Origin: Lentilactobacillus curieae
Lineage (GTDB): Bacteria; Bacillota; Bacilli; Lactobacillales; Lactobacillaceae
Assembly: GCF_000785105.2 (NCBI RefSeq)
Contig: NZ_CP018906.1
Location: 682,001 to 746,000, forward strand
Direction: 5' to 3'
Length of the DNA: 64,000 bases
The position numbers were made by a program, and so were the translations under genes. The notes beneath the pieces are model-generated. The model did not search any database and was not told where the DNA came from. It saw nothing but the letters and a program-made list of their open reading frames with translations. This document shows positions 1 through 8,337 of this stretch, piece by piece. Within the stretch, counting starts at the first letter, position 1. Each line of letters begins with the position of its first letter.

Positions 1-539
1 ACAGCAATCGAAATCAATGTAGCACCAGTAGTTGCCAAAACTTGGCGAACAGTACTGAATTTGACCCGTTCTTGAGGATCAGCGGTTAAACTTGGGAGCA
101 TTGAAGTAATTGGAATGTTAATACCTAAATATAAAATATCAATTGCAATGTACGTTACGTATGCCCAAATTAATTTTCCGAGTGGTCCCAGTGGAACTGA
201 TGAGAACGTCAGAATAAACATGATTGCGTATGGAATTGAGAACCAAAGGAAGTATGGCCGACTCTTTCCCCAGCGAGTATGGGTTCGGTCAATCATGATT
301 CCCCAAGTTGGTCCAGAAACAGCGTCCACAATTCTGGCAATGAAGAACAAAGTTCCAATTGCCCCGGCTGCTAAACCAAAAACATCGGTATAGTAGTACA
401 TCAAGTATGTTCCAACCATTCCGTTGGCAACGTTACATGCGAAATCACTCGCACCATAACTTAAACGTTCTTTATTAGTAATCGCATCATCAAGCGGCTC
501 AGTTGAAATGTTATTTTGCATAGTCCCTGTCACTTTCAT
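1..539 (-). CDS. GPH-family sugar:cation symporter, N-terminal part (runs off window)
   Basis: The frame opens at an ATG at 539 behind a GAAAGGA ribosome site and continues off the left edge, so only about 179 N-terminal residues are visible. The translation has the early membrane segments and the R-I-V-D-A-V-S-G-P-T-W-G-I-M-I-D-R stretch typical of the MelB/GPH symporters that take up glycosides, pentosides or oligosaccharides. It lies 24 bp downstream of the alpha-glucosidase on the same strand, so the two are probably one operon: import, then intracellular hydrolysis of an alpha-glucoside. The exact sugar cannot be told from this fragment. Confidence 0.8.
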   Translation of the reverse strand, partial: MKVTGTMQNNISTEPLDDAITNKERLSYGASDFACNVANGMVGTYLMYYYTDVFGLAAGAIGTLFFIARIVDAVSGPTWGIMIDRTHTRWGKSRPYFLWFSIPYAIMFILTFSSVPLGPLGKLIWAYVTYIAIDILYLGINIPITSMLPSLTADPQERVKFSTVRQVLATTGATLISIA

Positions 540-563
540 AATCTTTTTTCCTTTCTTCAAAAC

Positions 564-2219
564 CTACTGTTCAAACTTGAACATTGCGGCATCCCATGGT
601 GCCAGTTCAACTTTGCCCTCATCCTTCAAAGAATCATTATTAGAAATTACCAGTTTTAGCTGATTAAATGTAGTTGGCAACATGTAGCTTGTTGGTTCAT
701 CACTTAAATTAGTAACTATCAGATAACCGTGACCATTTTCTACTCGTTTATAAACAAACAGTTGGTGATCGTCAGTATCAACCAATTCGTACTTACCATC
801 TAATAATGCTGATTCAGTCTGGCGGAGTTTGATTAACTGCTTGTAAAAATTAAGGGTTGAGTTTGGCTGGTCGATTTCATTGTCAACGTTAACTTCGTGG
901 TAATTTTCGTTAGTTGCTAACCAAGGCTTGCTTTGGCTAAAGCCACCATTAACATCTGAACTCCACTGCATCGGTGTTCTTGCGTTATCCCGACTCTTAG
1001 CACGGAGACGCATTAATGTATCAGTCTTCGTCTCACCAGCAGCAAGTTGTTCCTTATAGAAACGAATTGAATCCAAGTCATCAAAATCATCAATGTTGTT
1101 AAAGGAAATGTTAGCCATTCCCAACTCTTGGCCCTGGTAAACAAATGGCGTTCCCTTCATCATCATGTACATAAGTCCCAATGCTGTGGCACTTTTTTTG
1201 CGGAACTTAGTATCATTACCGAAATAAGAAACGGCCCTTGGTAAATCGTGATTTTCTAGGAACAAAGCATTCCAACCAATTCCCTCAAGGCCTTCCTGCC
1301 AACGTGATAACGCTTGGCGTAGTTGAGCAATATCGACTTTCCCGACCGTAAACTTTTCCCAAAAACTTACGTGATCGAATTGAAAAATCATATCGAAGTA
1401 GCCGGTTTTTGAATTAACCCAACGCTTGGCTTCTTCAACGGGAATGCCACCAGCTTCACCAACTGTCATTAAGTGATTAGCTTTAAAATCATCACTTAAC
1501 TGTGCGAGAATCTTATCAATCCCCGGAACGTTATTCATTGCGGCCTCTTGATTAGTAACATCCGCAAATGTTTGGTCCTTCTTTAAATGCGAAATGGCAT
1601 CTAATCGGAAACCATCCACGCCCTTATCTGCCCACCATTTAATGATGTCAGAGACAGCTGAATGCACTTTAGGATTCTCCCAGTTTAAATCGGGCTGCTG
1701 CTTGGCAAATAAGTGATAGTAGTACTCATCGGTTGTTTCGTTATATTCCCATGCTGGACCACCAAATAGTGATACCCAATTATTTGGCAGCTTCCCTTCT
1801 GGTGCTTTCTTCCACATATAGAAGTCATGATATGGATTATCAACTGACTTCTTGGCCTCTTGGAACCACCTATGTTGATCAGAGGTGTGATTGATAACTA
1901 AATCAAAAACCACGCGGATTCCTCGTTCATGGAACTTAGCAATCATTTCAAACACATCATCAAGATTCCCATATTGAGGGTCAATATCTTGGTAGTCCGA
2001 AACATCGTAGCCATTGTCCACATTGGGAGACTTGAAGAATGGCGATAACCAAACAAAGTTGACTCCCAACGAAGAAATATATGGGATTTTTTCAATTATT
2101 CCGGGAATATCACCGATCCCGTCATTATTACTGTCATAAAAGCTTTTGGGATAAATTTGATATCCAACGGCATTTTGCCACCAAGTTGGATCTGACTTAT
2201 TATCGATCAAAGTTTTCAC
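564..2219 (-). CDS. GH13 alpha-glucosidase / oligo-1,6-glucosidase-like
   Basis: A cytoplasmic 551-aa glycoside hydrolase, the full length for the family, with no signal peptide. The GH13 catalytic set is visible: nucleophile D207 in GFRLDAIS, acid/base E255 in VGEAGG, and D325 in LENHD; the NHT motif lies near residue 110. The family (GH13 subfamily 31 type) releases glucose from the non-reducing ends of isomalto- or malto-oligosaccharides. The Ala-Ile after the nucleophile is neither the classical Val of oligo-1,6-glucosidases nor the Thr-Ala of maltases, so linkage preference is left open. It is co-oriented with the GPH permease downstream and divergent from a LacI regulator. A promoter, an operator-like palindrome and a cre-like site lie upstream. 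Confidence 0.9.
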   Translation of the reverse strand: MKTLIDNKSDPTWWQNAVGYQIYPKSFYDSNNDGIGDIPGIIEKIPYISSLGVNFVWLSPFFKSPNVDNGYDVSDYQDIDPQYGNLDDVFEMIAKFHERGIRVVFDLVINHTSDQHRWFQEAKKSVDNPYHDFYMWKKAPEGKLPNNWVSLFGGPAWEYNETTDEYYYHLFAKQQPDLNWENPKVHSAVSDIIKWWADKGVDGFRLDAISHLKKDQTFADVTNQEAAMNNVPGIDKILAQLSDDFKANHLMTVGEAGGIPVEEAKRWVNSKTGYFDMIFQFDHVSFWEKFTVGKVDIAQLRQALSRWQEGLEGIGWNALFLENHDLPRAVSYFGNDTKFRKKSATALGLMYMMMKGTPFVYQGQELGMANISFNNIDDFDDLDSIRFYKEQLAAGETKTDTLMRLRAKSRDNARTPMQWSSDVNGGFSQSKPWLATNENYHEVNVDNEIDQPNSTLNFYKQLIKLRQTESALLDGKYELVDTDDHQLFVYKRVENGHGYLIVTNLSDEPTSYMLPTTFNQLKLVISNNDSLKDEGKVELAPWDAAMFKFEQ

Positions 2220-2233
2220 CCTCCAAATTGTTT

Positions 2234-2247
2234 TGCAAGCACTTTCA
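2234..2247. promoter_or_regulatory. cre-like site (CcpA) for the alpha-glucosidase gene
   Basis: TGCAAGCACTTTCA matches the CcpA consensus TGNAANCGNTNNCA at 8 of its 9 fixed positions; the G of the central CG is A. It lies just downstream of the predicted start of transcription of the alpha-glucosidase, where CcpA would act as a roadblock. Binding is inferred. Confidence 0.5.
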
Positions 2248-2266
2248 GAAAACCCTTACAAGTGAT

Positions 2267-2304
2267 ATCATACTCATAAAATAATTTATGTCAAACGTTT
2301 ATCA
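2267..2304 (-). promoter_or_regulatory. Alpha-glucosidase promoter with LacI-type operator
   Basis: On the minus strand, TTGACA (2294-2289) and TATGAT (2272-2267) are 16 bp apart. The palindrome TGTCAAACGTTTATCA at 2289-2304 has a central CG, as LacI-family operators do, and covers the -35 box. The LacI-type gene begins 73 bp away in the other direction, so local repression by that protein is likely. Confidence 0.65.
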
Positions 2305-2376
2305 TATTTTTCCAGATATCCATTTTTTAGCAATGCTATAATTTAAATAAACAACTATCAATAAGGAGTAATCAAG

Positions 2377-3363
2377 ATGCAACCTAAGTTAGCTGACGTG
2401 GCAAAATTAGCAGGCGTCTCTGTCACTACAGTTTCAAGAGTAATCAATAATCGCGGTTATCTTTCTACAGACACTAAACAACGCGTCTCTGCAGCCATGC
2501 GCCAGTTAAACTACCAACCTAGTTCAGCCGCTCGGGCACTGAAGGGTAAACAGTTCAAGCTAATTGGTTTAATTTTTGCTAGTTTAGAAAATCCACTAAT
2601 CGCTGAAGTAGTTGAAGAAATTGAAGATAGACTATTTGGCCATGGATACAAGGCCATCATTTGTAACAGTAAGGATAATCCCGAAAAGGAACGTCAGTAT
2701 CTAAAGATGCTGGTCTCTAATCAAGTTGACGGAATCATCACCGGTTCTCACAATGAAGGAATTGATGAATACCGCATGTCAGGCTTGCCAATCGTTTCTT
2801 ATGATCGTTATTTTCAAACTCAAATTCCGACTGTCAGTAGCGATAACTACGCTGGTGGTCAGCTGGCCGCCAACACCTTGATAAATAAGGGTTCAAAGAA
2901 ACTGCTACTGGTTTCTGGTAGTTTAGAAAGCAAGACTCCAAACAATCTACGTTCTACCGGATTTCTTGACACCGCTAAGGACAAAGGCGTTACGGTTAAC
3001 CACCTTAAGTTTCCGTTTAATACCACCCCTACTATTAAGCGTGCAACCTTGAAGGATGAACTTTCAAAAAAACACCCTGACGGCATTTTTTGTACTGATG
3101 ACCTAACAGCTTTGCTGTGCATGCAAACAGCTAAGGAGGCTGGTTTAAAAATTCCTGAGGACGTCCAGATTATTGGCTACGATGGCTCAACTTATGTGCA
3201 GGAATATCATCCCGAGTTAAGTACCATTGTGCAACCAGTTAGCGACATTGCTGATATGGTAGTCAGATTGTTGTTTAATCGACTCCAACCAAACGACGAA
3301 AAACTATTAGATCAGTACTTGCTGCCTGTAAAGTTACTTCAACGCAATTCATTAAGAGAATAA
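2377..3363 (+). CDS. LacI-family transcriptional regulator (MalR-like)
   Basis: 328 aa. The N-terminal helix-turn-helix and hinge (LADVAKLAGVSVTTVSRVIN, about residues 5-24) are diagnostic of the LacI family. The rest is a periplasmic-binding-protein-like effector domain, including the usual IIGYDGS stretch near residue 265. The start has a strong AAGGAG site and an upstream TATAAT at 2337-2342. It is divergent from the alpha-glucosidase/GPH pair, whose promoter carries a LacI-like palindrome, so it probably senses the imported oligosaccharide and controls that pair. The EamA gene 18 bp downstream may be co-transcribed. Confidence 0.9.
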   Translation: MQPKLADVAKLAGVSVTTVSRVINNRGYLSTDTKQRVSAAMRQLNYQPSSAARALKGKQFKLIGLIFASLENPLIAEVVEEIEDRLFGHGYKAIICNSKDNPEKERQYLKMLVSNQVDGIITGSHNEGIDEYRMSGLPIVSYDRYFQTQIPTVSSDNYAGGQLAANTLINKGSKKLLLVSGSLESKTPNNLRSTGFLDTAKDKGVTVNHLKFPFNTTPTIKRATLKDELSKKHPDGIFCTDDLTALLCMQTAKEAGLKIPEDVQIIGYDGSTYVQEYHPELSTIVQPVSDIADMVVRLLFNRLQPNDEKLLDQYLLPVKLLQRNSLRE

Positions 3364-3381
3364 CCAATCGGAGATGATTTT

Positions 3382-4269
3382 TTGAAACGCCTTGCACCAC
3401 TATTCGTCGCAATTGGCGCAATCAGTTACGGGATTCCCGGATCCCTATTTAAATTAGCAAACCATGATCAGGTAGCAGACGGTGCCTTACTGATTGCTAC
3501 CTTTTTAATTGCGTTCATAATTTTTACACTAATTCGTAGTTTATTACCTAAGCGTCAAAAGCGAGTCGCAAACCGCAAACTAAAGTGGTTAGTGATTGTT
3601 TCCGGAAGCTCAATGGGCTTCACTAACACATTCTATCTACTATCTTTGAGTTACGTTCCTGTGGCAATTGCTGCGGTCATGATGATGCAGTCAGTGTGGC
3701 TGTCAATCGTAATCTCATGTCTGATCAACCGCAAACTACCGACCAAAACACAAGTTATCAGCGTGATTACCATCCTAATTGGAACTGTTCTAGCAACTGG
3801 ACTTTTCCCGTTAGATCATGCTGTATCACTCAAAGGAATGGCATTGAGCTTCCTGTCAGCTTTGGCATACGCGTTAACAATTCAATTTACTGGTAACGTT
3901 GGCCAAGAACTGCATCCCTTTACCAAAGCCCAACTAATGAGTGCCGGTGCGCTGATAGTAATCTTATTAATCTGGGTACCAACAGTTTGGCCACTTACCC
4001 ACATCAGTTCTGCTATCCATTGGGGAAGCATCACCTCATTCTTTGCCATGGTTTTACCACTAACTTGCTTTTCATTTTTCATGCCAAAACTTTCATTAGG
4101 AATTGGGCCAATCATCTCATCGCTTGAATTACCTTCATCCGTTGTTTTCGCCTTTATGCTGTTAGACGAAACCGTAACCGGAGCGCAAATTTTGGGAGTT
4201 ATCTTAATTATTCTAGCAGTGATAATTACAAATATTTTGCCGTTGAGAACTCAAAGGCAGTGGAAATAA
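3382..4269 (+). CDS. EamA/DMT-family transporter
   Basis: 295 aa with about ten hydrophobic segments arranged as two EamA repeats, the pattern of drug/metabolite transporters. The start is TTG with CGGAGA about 8 bp upstream; no better start lies nearby. The gene follows the LacI regulator by 18 bp and ends at a strong bidirectional terminator. Substrates of this family vary widely and nothing here fixes one. Confidence 0.85.
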   Translation: MKRLAPLFVAIGAISYGIPGSLFKLANHDQVADGALLIATFLIAFIIFTLIRSLLPKRQKRVANRKLKWLVIVSGSSMGFTNTFYLLSLSYVPVAIAAVMMMQSVWLSIVISCLINRKLPTKTQVISVITILIGTVLATGLFPLDHAVSLKGMALSFLSALAYALTIQFTGNVGQELHPFTKAQLMSAGALIVILLIWVPTVWPLTHISSAIHWGSITSFFAMVLPLTCFSFFMPKLSLGIGPIISSLELPSSVVFAFMLLDETVTGAQILGVILIILAVIITNILPLRTQRQWK

Positions 4270-4273
4270 AAAA

Positions 4274-4305
4274 CCTCGTAGACACTAGTCTACGAGGCTT
4301 TTTAT
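4274..4305. terminator. Bidirectional terminator between the EamA gene and pyrD
   Basis: A perfect 10-bp stem (CCTCGTAGAC / GTCTACGAGG) with a 4-nt loop, with T-rich runs on both sides. It serves the two converging genes. Confidence 0.9.
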
Positions 4306-4306
4306 A

Positions 4307-5251
4307 TTATAAAGTTTTCAATTTCCCTCTAAATTCATCTAGAGAATGATAACCCTTTTCTTCCATGATATCTTCTAGTTCTTGAGAAATTCTGTCAAAA
4401 ATTGGGGTACCCTCTGGACCAAATGCTGTTCCAATTTGAACTAAGTCTGCACCGCAAAGGACGTGTTCAAAAACGTCCATTCCTGACTTAATTCCACCAG
4501 TACCAATCATCTTGATCTCTGGTTTTAATCGTAATCGGAAACCGCGAACGTTGGCCAACGCAGTTGGTTTAACATATTCGCCACCGATTCCACCAAAACC
4601 GCCCTTAGGTTTGATCACAGCAGTTTCAGTTGCAGGATCAATAACCAAACCATTTCCAATTGAGTTAATTGAATTAACGTAAGCAATTGGGAACTTATTC
4701 AAAATTTCAGCCATTGCATCGAACTGGGTTAAGTCAAAGTATGGTGGTAACTTCAATCCTAATTTCTTATCGAAAAACTTAAATGCTTCAGTAAGTACAC
4801 GTTCAACGGCCTCAAAGTCATAACCAACCTGTGGTTTTCCCTTAACATTAGGGCATGAAAGGTTCAATTCTACTAAACCATTGAAGTTGCTACTTTGAAT
4901 TTCTTTAAGCATTTTAAGGTCATCTTCAATTGATAAACCGGCGACAGAAAAGATAATGTTGTTTCTACCTTCTGATTGTTCCTTCAATACGTACGCCATA
5001 TAGTAATCAAATCCGTGATTAGGTAATCCCATTGAATTGATACTACCCAATGGAAGTGACTTCATTCTTGGGCTTTCGTTTCCTTCACGTTCTTCAAGAG
5101 TGGCGCTCTTAGTAACTGCACCACCAGCTTGAGAATTAAGGATTTCATTGAGATCCTTGATACTTGAACAACGAACACCCGCAGCATTTAACATCAAGTT
5201 GTCGAACTTTACACCAGCGATTTCTGATTGAAGAGATACCTTAGTTTGCAT
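4307..5251 (-). CDS. pyrD: Dihydroorotate dehydrogenase, class 1A
   Basis: 314 aa. The chosen start is the ATG at 5251, behind AGGAGGAAGC; an in-frame extension to 5311 would lie wholly inside pyrE and lacks such a site. The enzyme oxidises dihydroorotate to orotate using FMN. The active-site loop has Cys133 in NLSCPNVKGKPQ, a pattern of class 1A enzymes, which use fumarate, rather than Ser (class 2). No pyrK-like electron-transfer gene is adjacent, which fits class 1A rather than 1B. Last gene of pyrFED, overlapping pyrE by 11 bp. Confidence 0.95.
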   Translation of the reverse strand: MQTKVSLQSEIAGVKFDNLMLNAAGVRCSSIKDLNEILNSQAGGAVTKSATLEEREGNESPRMKSLPLGSINSMGLPNHGFDYYMAYVLKEQSEGRNNIIFSVAGLSIEDDLKMLKEIQSSNFNGLVELNLSCPNVKGKPQVGYDFEAVERVLTEAFKFFDKKLGLKLPPYFDLTQFDAMAEILNKFPIAYVNSINSIGNGLVIDPATETAVIKPKGGFGGIGGEYVKPTALANVRGFRLRLKPEIKMIGTGGIKSGMDVFEHVLCGADLVQIGTAFGPEGTPIFDRISQELEDIMEEKGYHSLDEFRGKLKTL

Positions 5252-5888
5252 TAGCTTCCTCCTGTTTTGTCCAGTCCCATGGGGCTTTGTGCCAAGTTGA
5301 TAAGTAGTCAAACTGCTCTTTAGTCAAGCGACCCTCATCGTAACCCTGCTTGATTACGTCTGAGTAAGTTAGCAGCGGTTGAAGTTCAGTATCCGCATCA
5401 GCGAAGTTCTTATCTGCATCTGGAAATTGGTAAGTGTAGATTGAAGCAACCCCAGCAACATTGTATCCGGCGTCCCGGACCGCTTTAACAGCCTTCAAGA
5501 CACTACCACCGGTTGAGATTAAGTCATCAATCAGTACAACCTTGTCGTCTGATTTGATTCGTCCTTCAATTTGTTTATTAGCACCATGATCTTTGGGTTT
5601 GGAACGAACATAGATCAATGGCAAACCTAATTTTTGAGCAACCCATGATGCATGAGGAATTCCGGCGGTTGCAACCCCACCGATTACGGTTGCGTCTGGG
5701 TAGTTGGTTTTAATAATTTCTGCCAAACCTTCAGCAATCATTTCCCGCAAGTCTGGAATGGAGATTGTTAATCTAAAATCCGTGTAGATTGGTGCCAGGA
5801 TTCCACTGGCGTATCTAAATGGTTTATCAAGTGAAATACTTACAATTTCGTTGTCAATTAATGATTGAATGATTTTATCTCTTTGCAT
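5241..5888 (-). CDS. pyrE: Orotate phosphoribosyltransferase
   Basis: 215 aa, the normal length. It joins orotate to PRPP to make OMP. The PRPP-binding motif VVLIDDLISTGG is at residues 117-128, and the flexible-loop lysines lie in RSKPKDHGANKQ near 95-106. Its start overlaps the end of pyrF by 14 bp and its end overlaps pyrD by 11 bp, so translation is probably coupled. Regulation is through the attenuator upstream of pyrF. Confidence 0.96.
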   Translation of the reverse strand: MQRDKIIQSLIDNEIVSISLDKPFRYASGILAPIYTDFRLTISIPDLREMIAEGLAEIIKTNYPDATVIGGVATAGIPHASWVAQKLGLPLIYVRSKPKDHGANKQIEGRIKSDDKVVLIDDLISTGGSVLKAVKAVRDAGYNVAGVASIYTYQFPDADKNFADADTELQPLLTYSDVIKQGYDEGRLTKEQFDYLSTWHKAPWDWTKQEEANAN

Positions 5889-6597
5889 CTTCCCACTCCT
5901 CTAACATCTTATGGTATGCAGCAACTGGATCAGCTGCCTTGATAATTGGTCGACCAACAACTAGTGCACTACTTCCATATTCAGCAGCTTCCGCTGGGCT
6001 AGCAGTTCTTGATTGGTCATCCTTAGGAAAGTCCTTTGGCCGGATTCCCGGAGTAACGTACCAGAAATCGTCACCAACTTCACGTTTCAGTGCACTTACT
6101 TCGAGTGGTGAGGTGATAACTCCATCTGCACCTGAGCTTTTCGCAAGTTTTGCCAGAGAAACAACTTGGTCAACCATGCTGAGCTTACTATTTTGCTCGT
6201 TTGCTAACCCTTCAGGAGTGATTGAAGTCAACTCTGTAACGGCCAATAATTTAGGTGTTGGGACACCAGCTTCCTTGGCTCCTTCTACTAATCCTTGTTT
6301 AGCCTCGGCAATCATCTCTGATCCTCCAAGTGCGTGAACGGTAGTAAATGTAACGCCCAGGCGACCAATTTGCTTCATGCCATTTTTAACAGTGTTGGGA
6401 ATATCGTGTAGTTTTAAATCGAGGAAGATATCATATCCTCTATCAAGTAAATCCCGAACAATCTGCGGACCTTCACCGTAGAAAAATTCCATTCCAATTT
6501 TAACCGTGAGCTTTTCGTCCCGATCAAATTTATCAATTAATGAAAATAAGTCTCCCCTTGTGGAAACGTCTAATGAAATAATTAATGGTCCTTGCAT
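5875..6597 (-). CDS. pyrF: Orotidine 5'-phosphate decarboxylase
   Basis: 240 aa. It decarboxylates OMP to UMP. The catalytic D60-x-K62-x-x-D65 set is visible in FLDLKLHDIPNTV, with K33 in the preceding strand. First gene of the pyrFED operon, with AGGAGG before the ATG and a PyrR-type leader upstream. The other pyr genes (pyrR, pyrB, pyrC, carAB) are not in this window. Confidence 0.96.
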   Translation of the reverse strand: MQGPLIISLDVSTRGDLFSLIDKFDRDEKLTVKIGMEFFYGEGPQIVRDLLDRGYDIFLDLKLHDIPNTVKNGMKQIGRLGVTFTTVHALGGSEMIAEAKQGLVEGAKEAGVPTPKLLAVTELTSITPEGLANEQNSKLSMVDQVVSLAKLAKSSGADGVITSPLEVSALKREVGDDFWYVTPGIRPKDFPKDDQSRTASPAEAAEYGSSALVVGRPIIKAADPVAAYHKMLEEWEDAKR

Positions 6598-6621
6598 CGT
6601 TTACCTCCTGAAATTTGGCAC

Positions 6622-6733
6622 AAAAAAAGTCCGAGAAATTTGCGGTGGATAGAGTTCCTCTGAATTCTATCCAATTGTCCCGCAAGTTCACGGACATTAT
6701 CTATTCGTCCGCTTTTGGCTTCTCTGAACCAAA
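6622..6733 (-). promoter_or_regulatory. PyrR-type transcription attenuator of pyrFED
   Basis: Read on the minus strand, the leader holds three parts. First, a stem-loop at 6733-6713 with GGTTCAGAGAAGCC, close to the PyrR-binding consensus ARUCCNGNGAGGYU; its departures are paired (A-U to G-C and C-G to U-A), so the stem is kept. Second, an antiterminator pairing CGGAC with GTCCG. Third, a terminator in which that same GTCCG pairs with CGGAC (hairpin 6695-6629), followed by seven T. The mutually exclusive pairing supports UMP-responsive attenuation. Confidence 0.8.
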
Positions 6734-6757
6734 TTAAAGCTTTGTTATTTGATAACA

Positions 6758-6785
6758 ACTTTATCACGACAGGGAAATATGTCAA
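6758..6785 (-). promoter_or_regulatory. pyrFED promoter
   Basis: TTGACA (6785-6780) and TAAAGT (6763-6758) on the minus strand are separated by 16 bp, upstream of the attenuator. Confidence 0.65.
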
Positions 6786-6914
6786 GATGAATCTAAATTT
6801 TAGTTATTTTAATACCCGATCAATTTACCCTTGAATTATCTTTAAGTTCGTGGAATAATCTTAGGTAATCAAAAATAAGGAATGTCAGCGAGCATTCATT
6901 TGGAGGAACGACAC

Positions 6915-8150
6915 ATGGAAAATACTACTGTAAACACGCACACTCATGGCTTAACAACTAAGCAGAAATGGACAATTGCTTCAACTAGTTCAGGTTTTGC
7001 TTTGGAAAACATGGATGTGCTTTTTTTATCGTTTGCGATGAGTTCCATGATCAGTGACCTCCACCTTTCAGGTGGGGCTGCAGGTCTAATTGGTTCAATC
7101 ACAAACTTGGGAATGTTATTCGGGGGAATTTTATTTGGACTTGTCGGCGATAAATTTGGCCGAGTCAAAACATTCACATACACGATTTTCATCTTCGCTT
7201 TCGCTACAGCAATGATGGCAGTTGCAAACAACATTGCAATGATTTACATCCTCAGATTCCTAGCCGGAATTGGTGCTGGTGGTGAATATGGCGTTGGAAT
7301 TTCAATCATCGCAGAATCTTTCCACAAGAACCAAATCGGTAAGATGACTTCAATTGCCGCAATTGGAGGTCAAATCGGGGCAATCCTTGCCGCTATTGCA
7401 GCTGCTATGATTATCCCTACTCTTGGTTGGCACGGACTCTTCTTGCTCGGAATCGTCCCAGTAGTTCTAACCTACTTTGTTCGTCGCCATCTAACTGAAA
7501 CTGATGAATTTATCAACGCAAAGAAGGTTGAAAAGGAATCAACTAGTAAAGCCGTATTTGAATACATGTTTAGCTCACCAAAAGTGGCTTACCAAAGTTT
7601 TGCACTAATGATTATGACAACTGTTCAAATCGCCGGATACTTTGGTTTAATGAACTGGTTACCAATCATTGTTCAAAAGCAATTAGGACTTAACGTTTCT
7701 GGTTCATCCCTCTGGATGATTGCTACCATTGTCGGAATGAGTTTGGGAATGATGACCTTTGGTTCAATCCTTGATTTCTTCGGACCTAGAAGAGCGTTCG
7801 GAATCTTCTTGATTGCTTCAGCCCTTATGGTTTACACCATCACTCTTGCTCATAACACCGTTACTTTACTAATCATCGGTGCTATCGTCGGATTCTTCTC
7901 AAACGGAATGTTTGGTGGTTACGGAGCCGTCATTTCTCGCCTCTACCCAACCGAAATTCGCTCAACCGCCAACAACATCATCGTCAATGTCGGCCGGGCA
8001 GTTGGTGGCTTTTCATCAGTAGTAATCGGAATTTTGATGGATCATTATTCACTAACAGTCGTAATGACATTCTTATCAGTTTTATACATCATCAGCTTCA
8101 TCACCATGATGACATTGCCTGGTATGAAGAAATTATCAGTTAAAAACTAA
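6915..8150 (+). CDS. MFS transporter (sugar/organic-acid symporter type)
   Basis: 411 aa from the ATG at 6915, which has TTGGAGGAACG upstream; an in-frame ATG at 6882 has no ribosome site. Twelve membrane segments are apparent. The loop-2/3 motif GLVGDKFGRVK and the TM4 motif RFLAGIGAGGEYGVG resemble the SHS/AAHS branches of the major facilitator superfamily, which import carboxylic or aromatic acids or sugars by proton symport. It stands alone between the divergent pyr promoter and a terminator, so there is no context for substrate. Confidence 0.85.
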   Translation: MENTTVNTHTHGLTTKQKWTIASTSSGFALENMDVLFLSFAMSSMISDLHLSGGAAGLIGSITNLGMLFGGILFGLVGDKFGRVKTFTYTIFIFAFATAMMAVANNIAMIYILRFLAGIGAGGEYGVGISIIAESFHKNQIGKMTSIAAIGGQIGAILAAIAAAMIIPTLGWHGLFLLGIVPVVLTYFVRRHLTETDEFINAKKVEKESTSKAVFEYMFSSPKVAYQSFALMIMTTVQIAGYFGLMNWLPIIVQKQLGLNVSGSSLWMIATIVGMSLGMMTFGSILDFFGPRRAFGIFLIASALMVYTITLAHNTVTLLIIGAIVGFFSNGMFGGYGAVISRLYPTEIRSTANNIIVNVGRAVGGFSSVVIGILMDHYSLTVVMTFLSVLYIISFITMMTLPGMKKLSVKN

Positions 8151-8162
8151 CCATACTTTTCA

Positions 8163-8202
8163 AAAGCTCAATTCCGGCCAGTGCCTGAGTTGAGCTTTTT
8201 TA
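8163..8202 (+). terminator. Rho-independent terminator
   Basis: AAGCTCAA pairs with TTGAGCTT around an 18-nt GC-rich loop, followed by T6, just after the MFS gene. Confidence 0.8.
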
Positions 8203-8337
8203 TTATCCATAATTTAGAAATTGGTTATTAACCCTTTACAAAACTTGAAAATCGGACGATTATTTTAGTATGGAGTTTTCATATTTATCTACAAATGGCC
8301 ATGTACCACACAGAGAGAAAAGTAGAAGAGGTTTAAA

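Noticed and set aside
5252-5311. N-terminal extension of PyrD by 20 residues
   Set aside because: It would lie inside pyrE, has no ribosome site, and family PyrD proteins start near the ATG at 5251.
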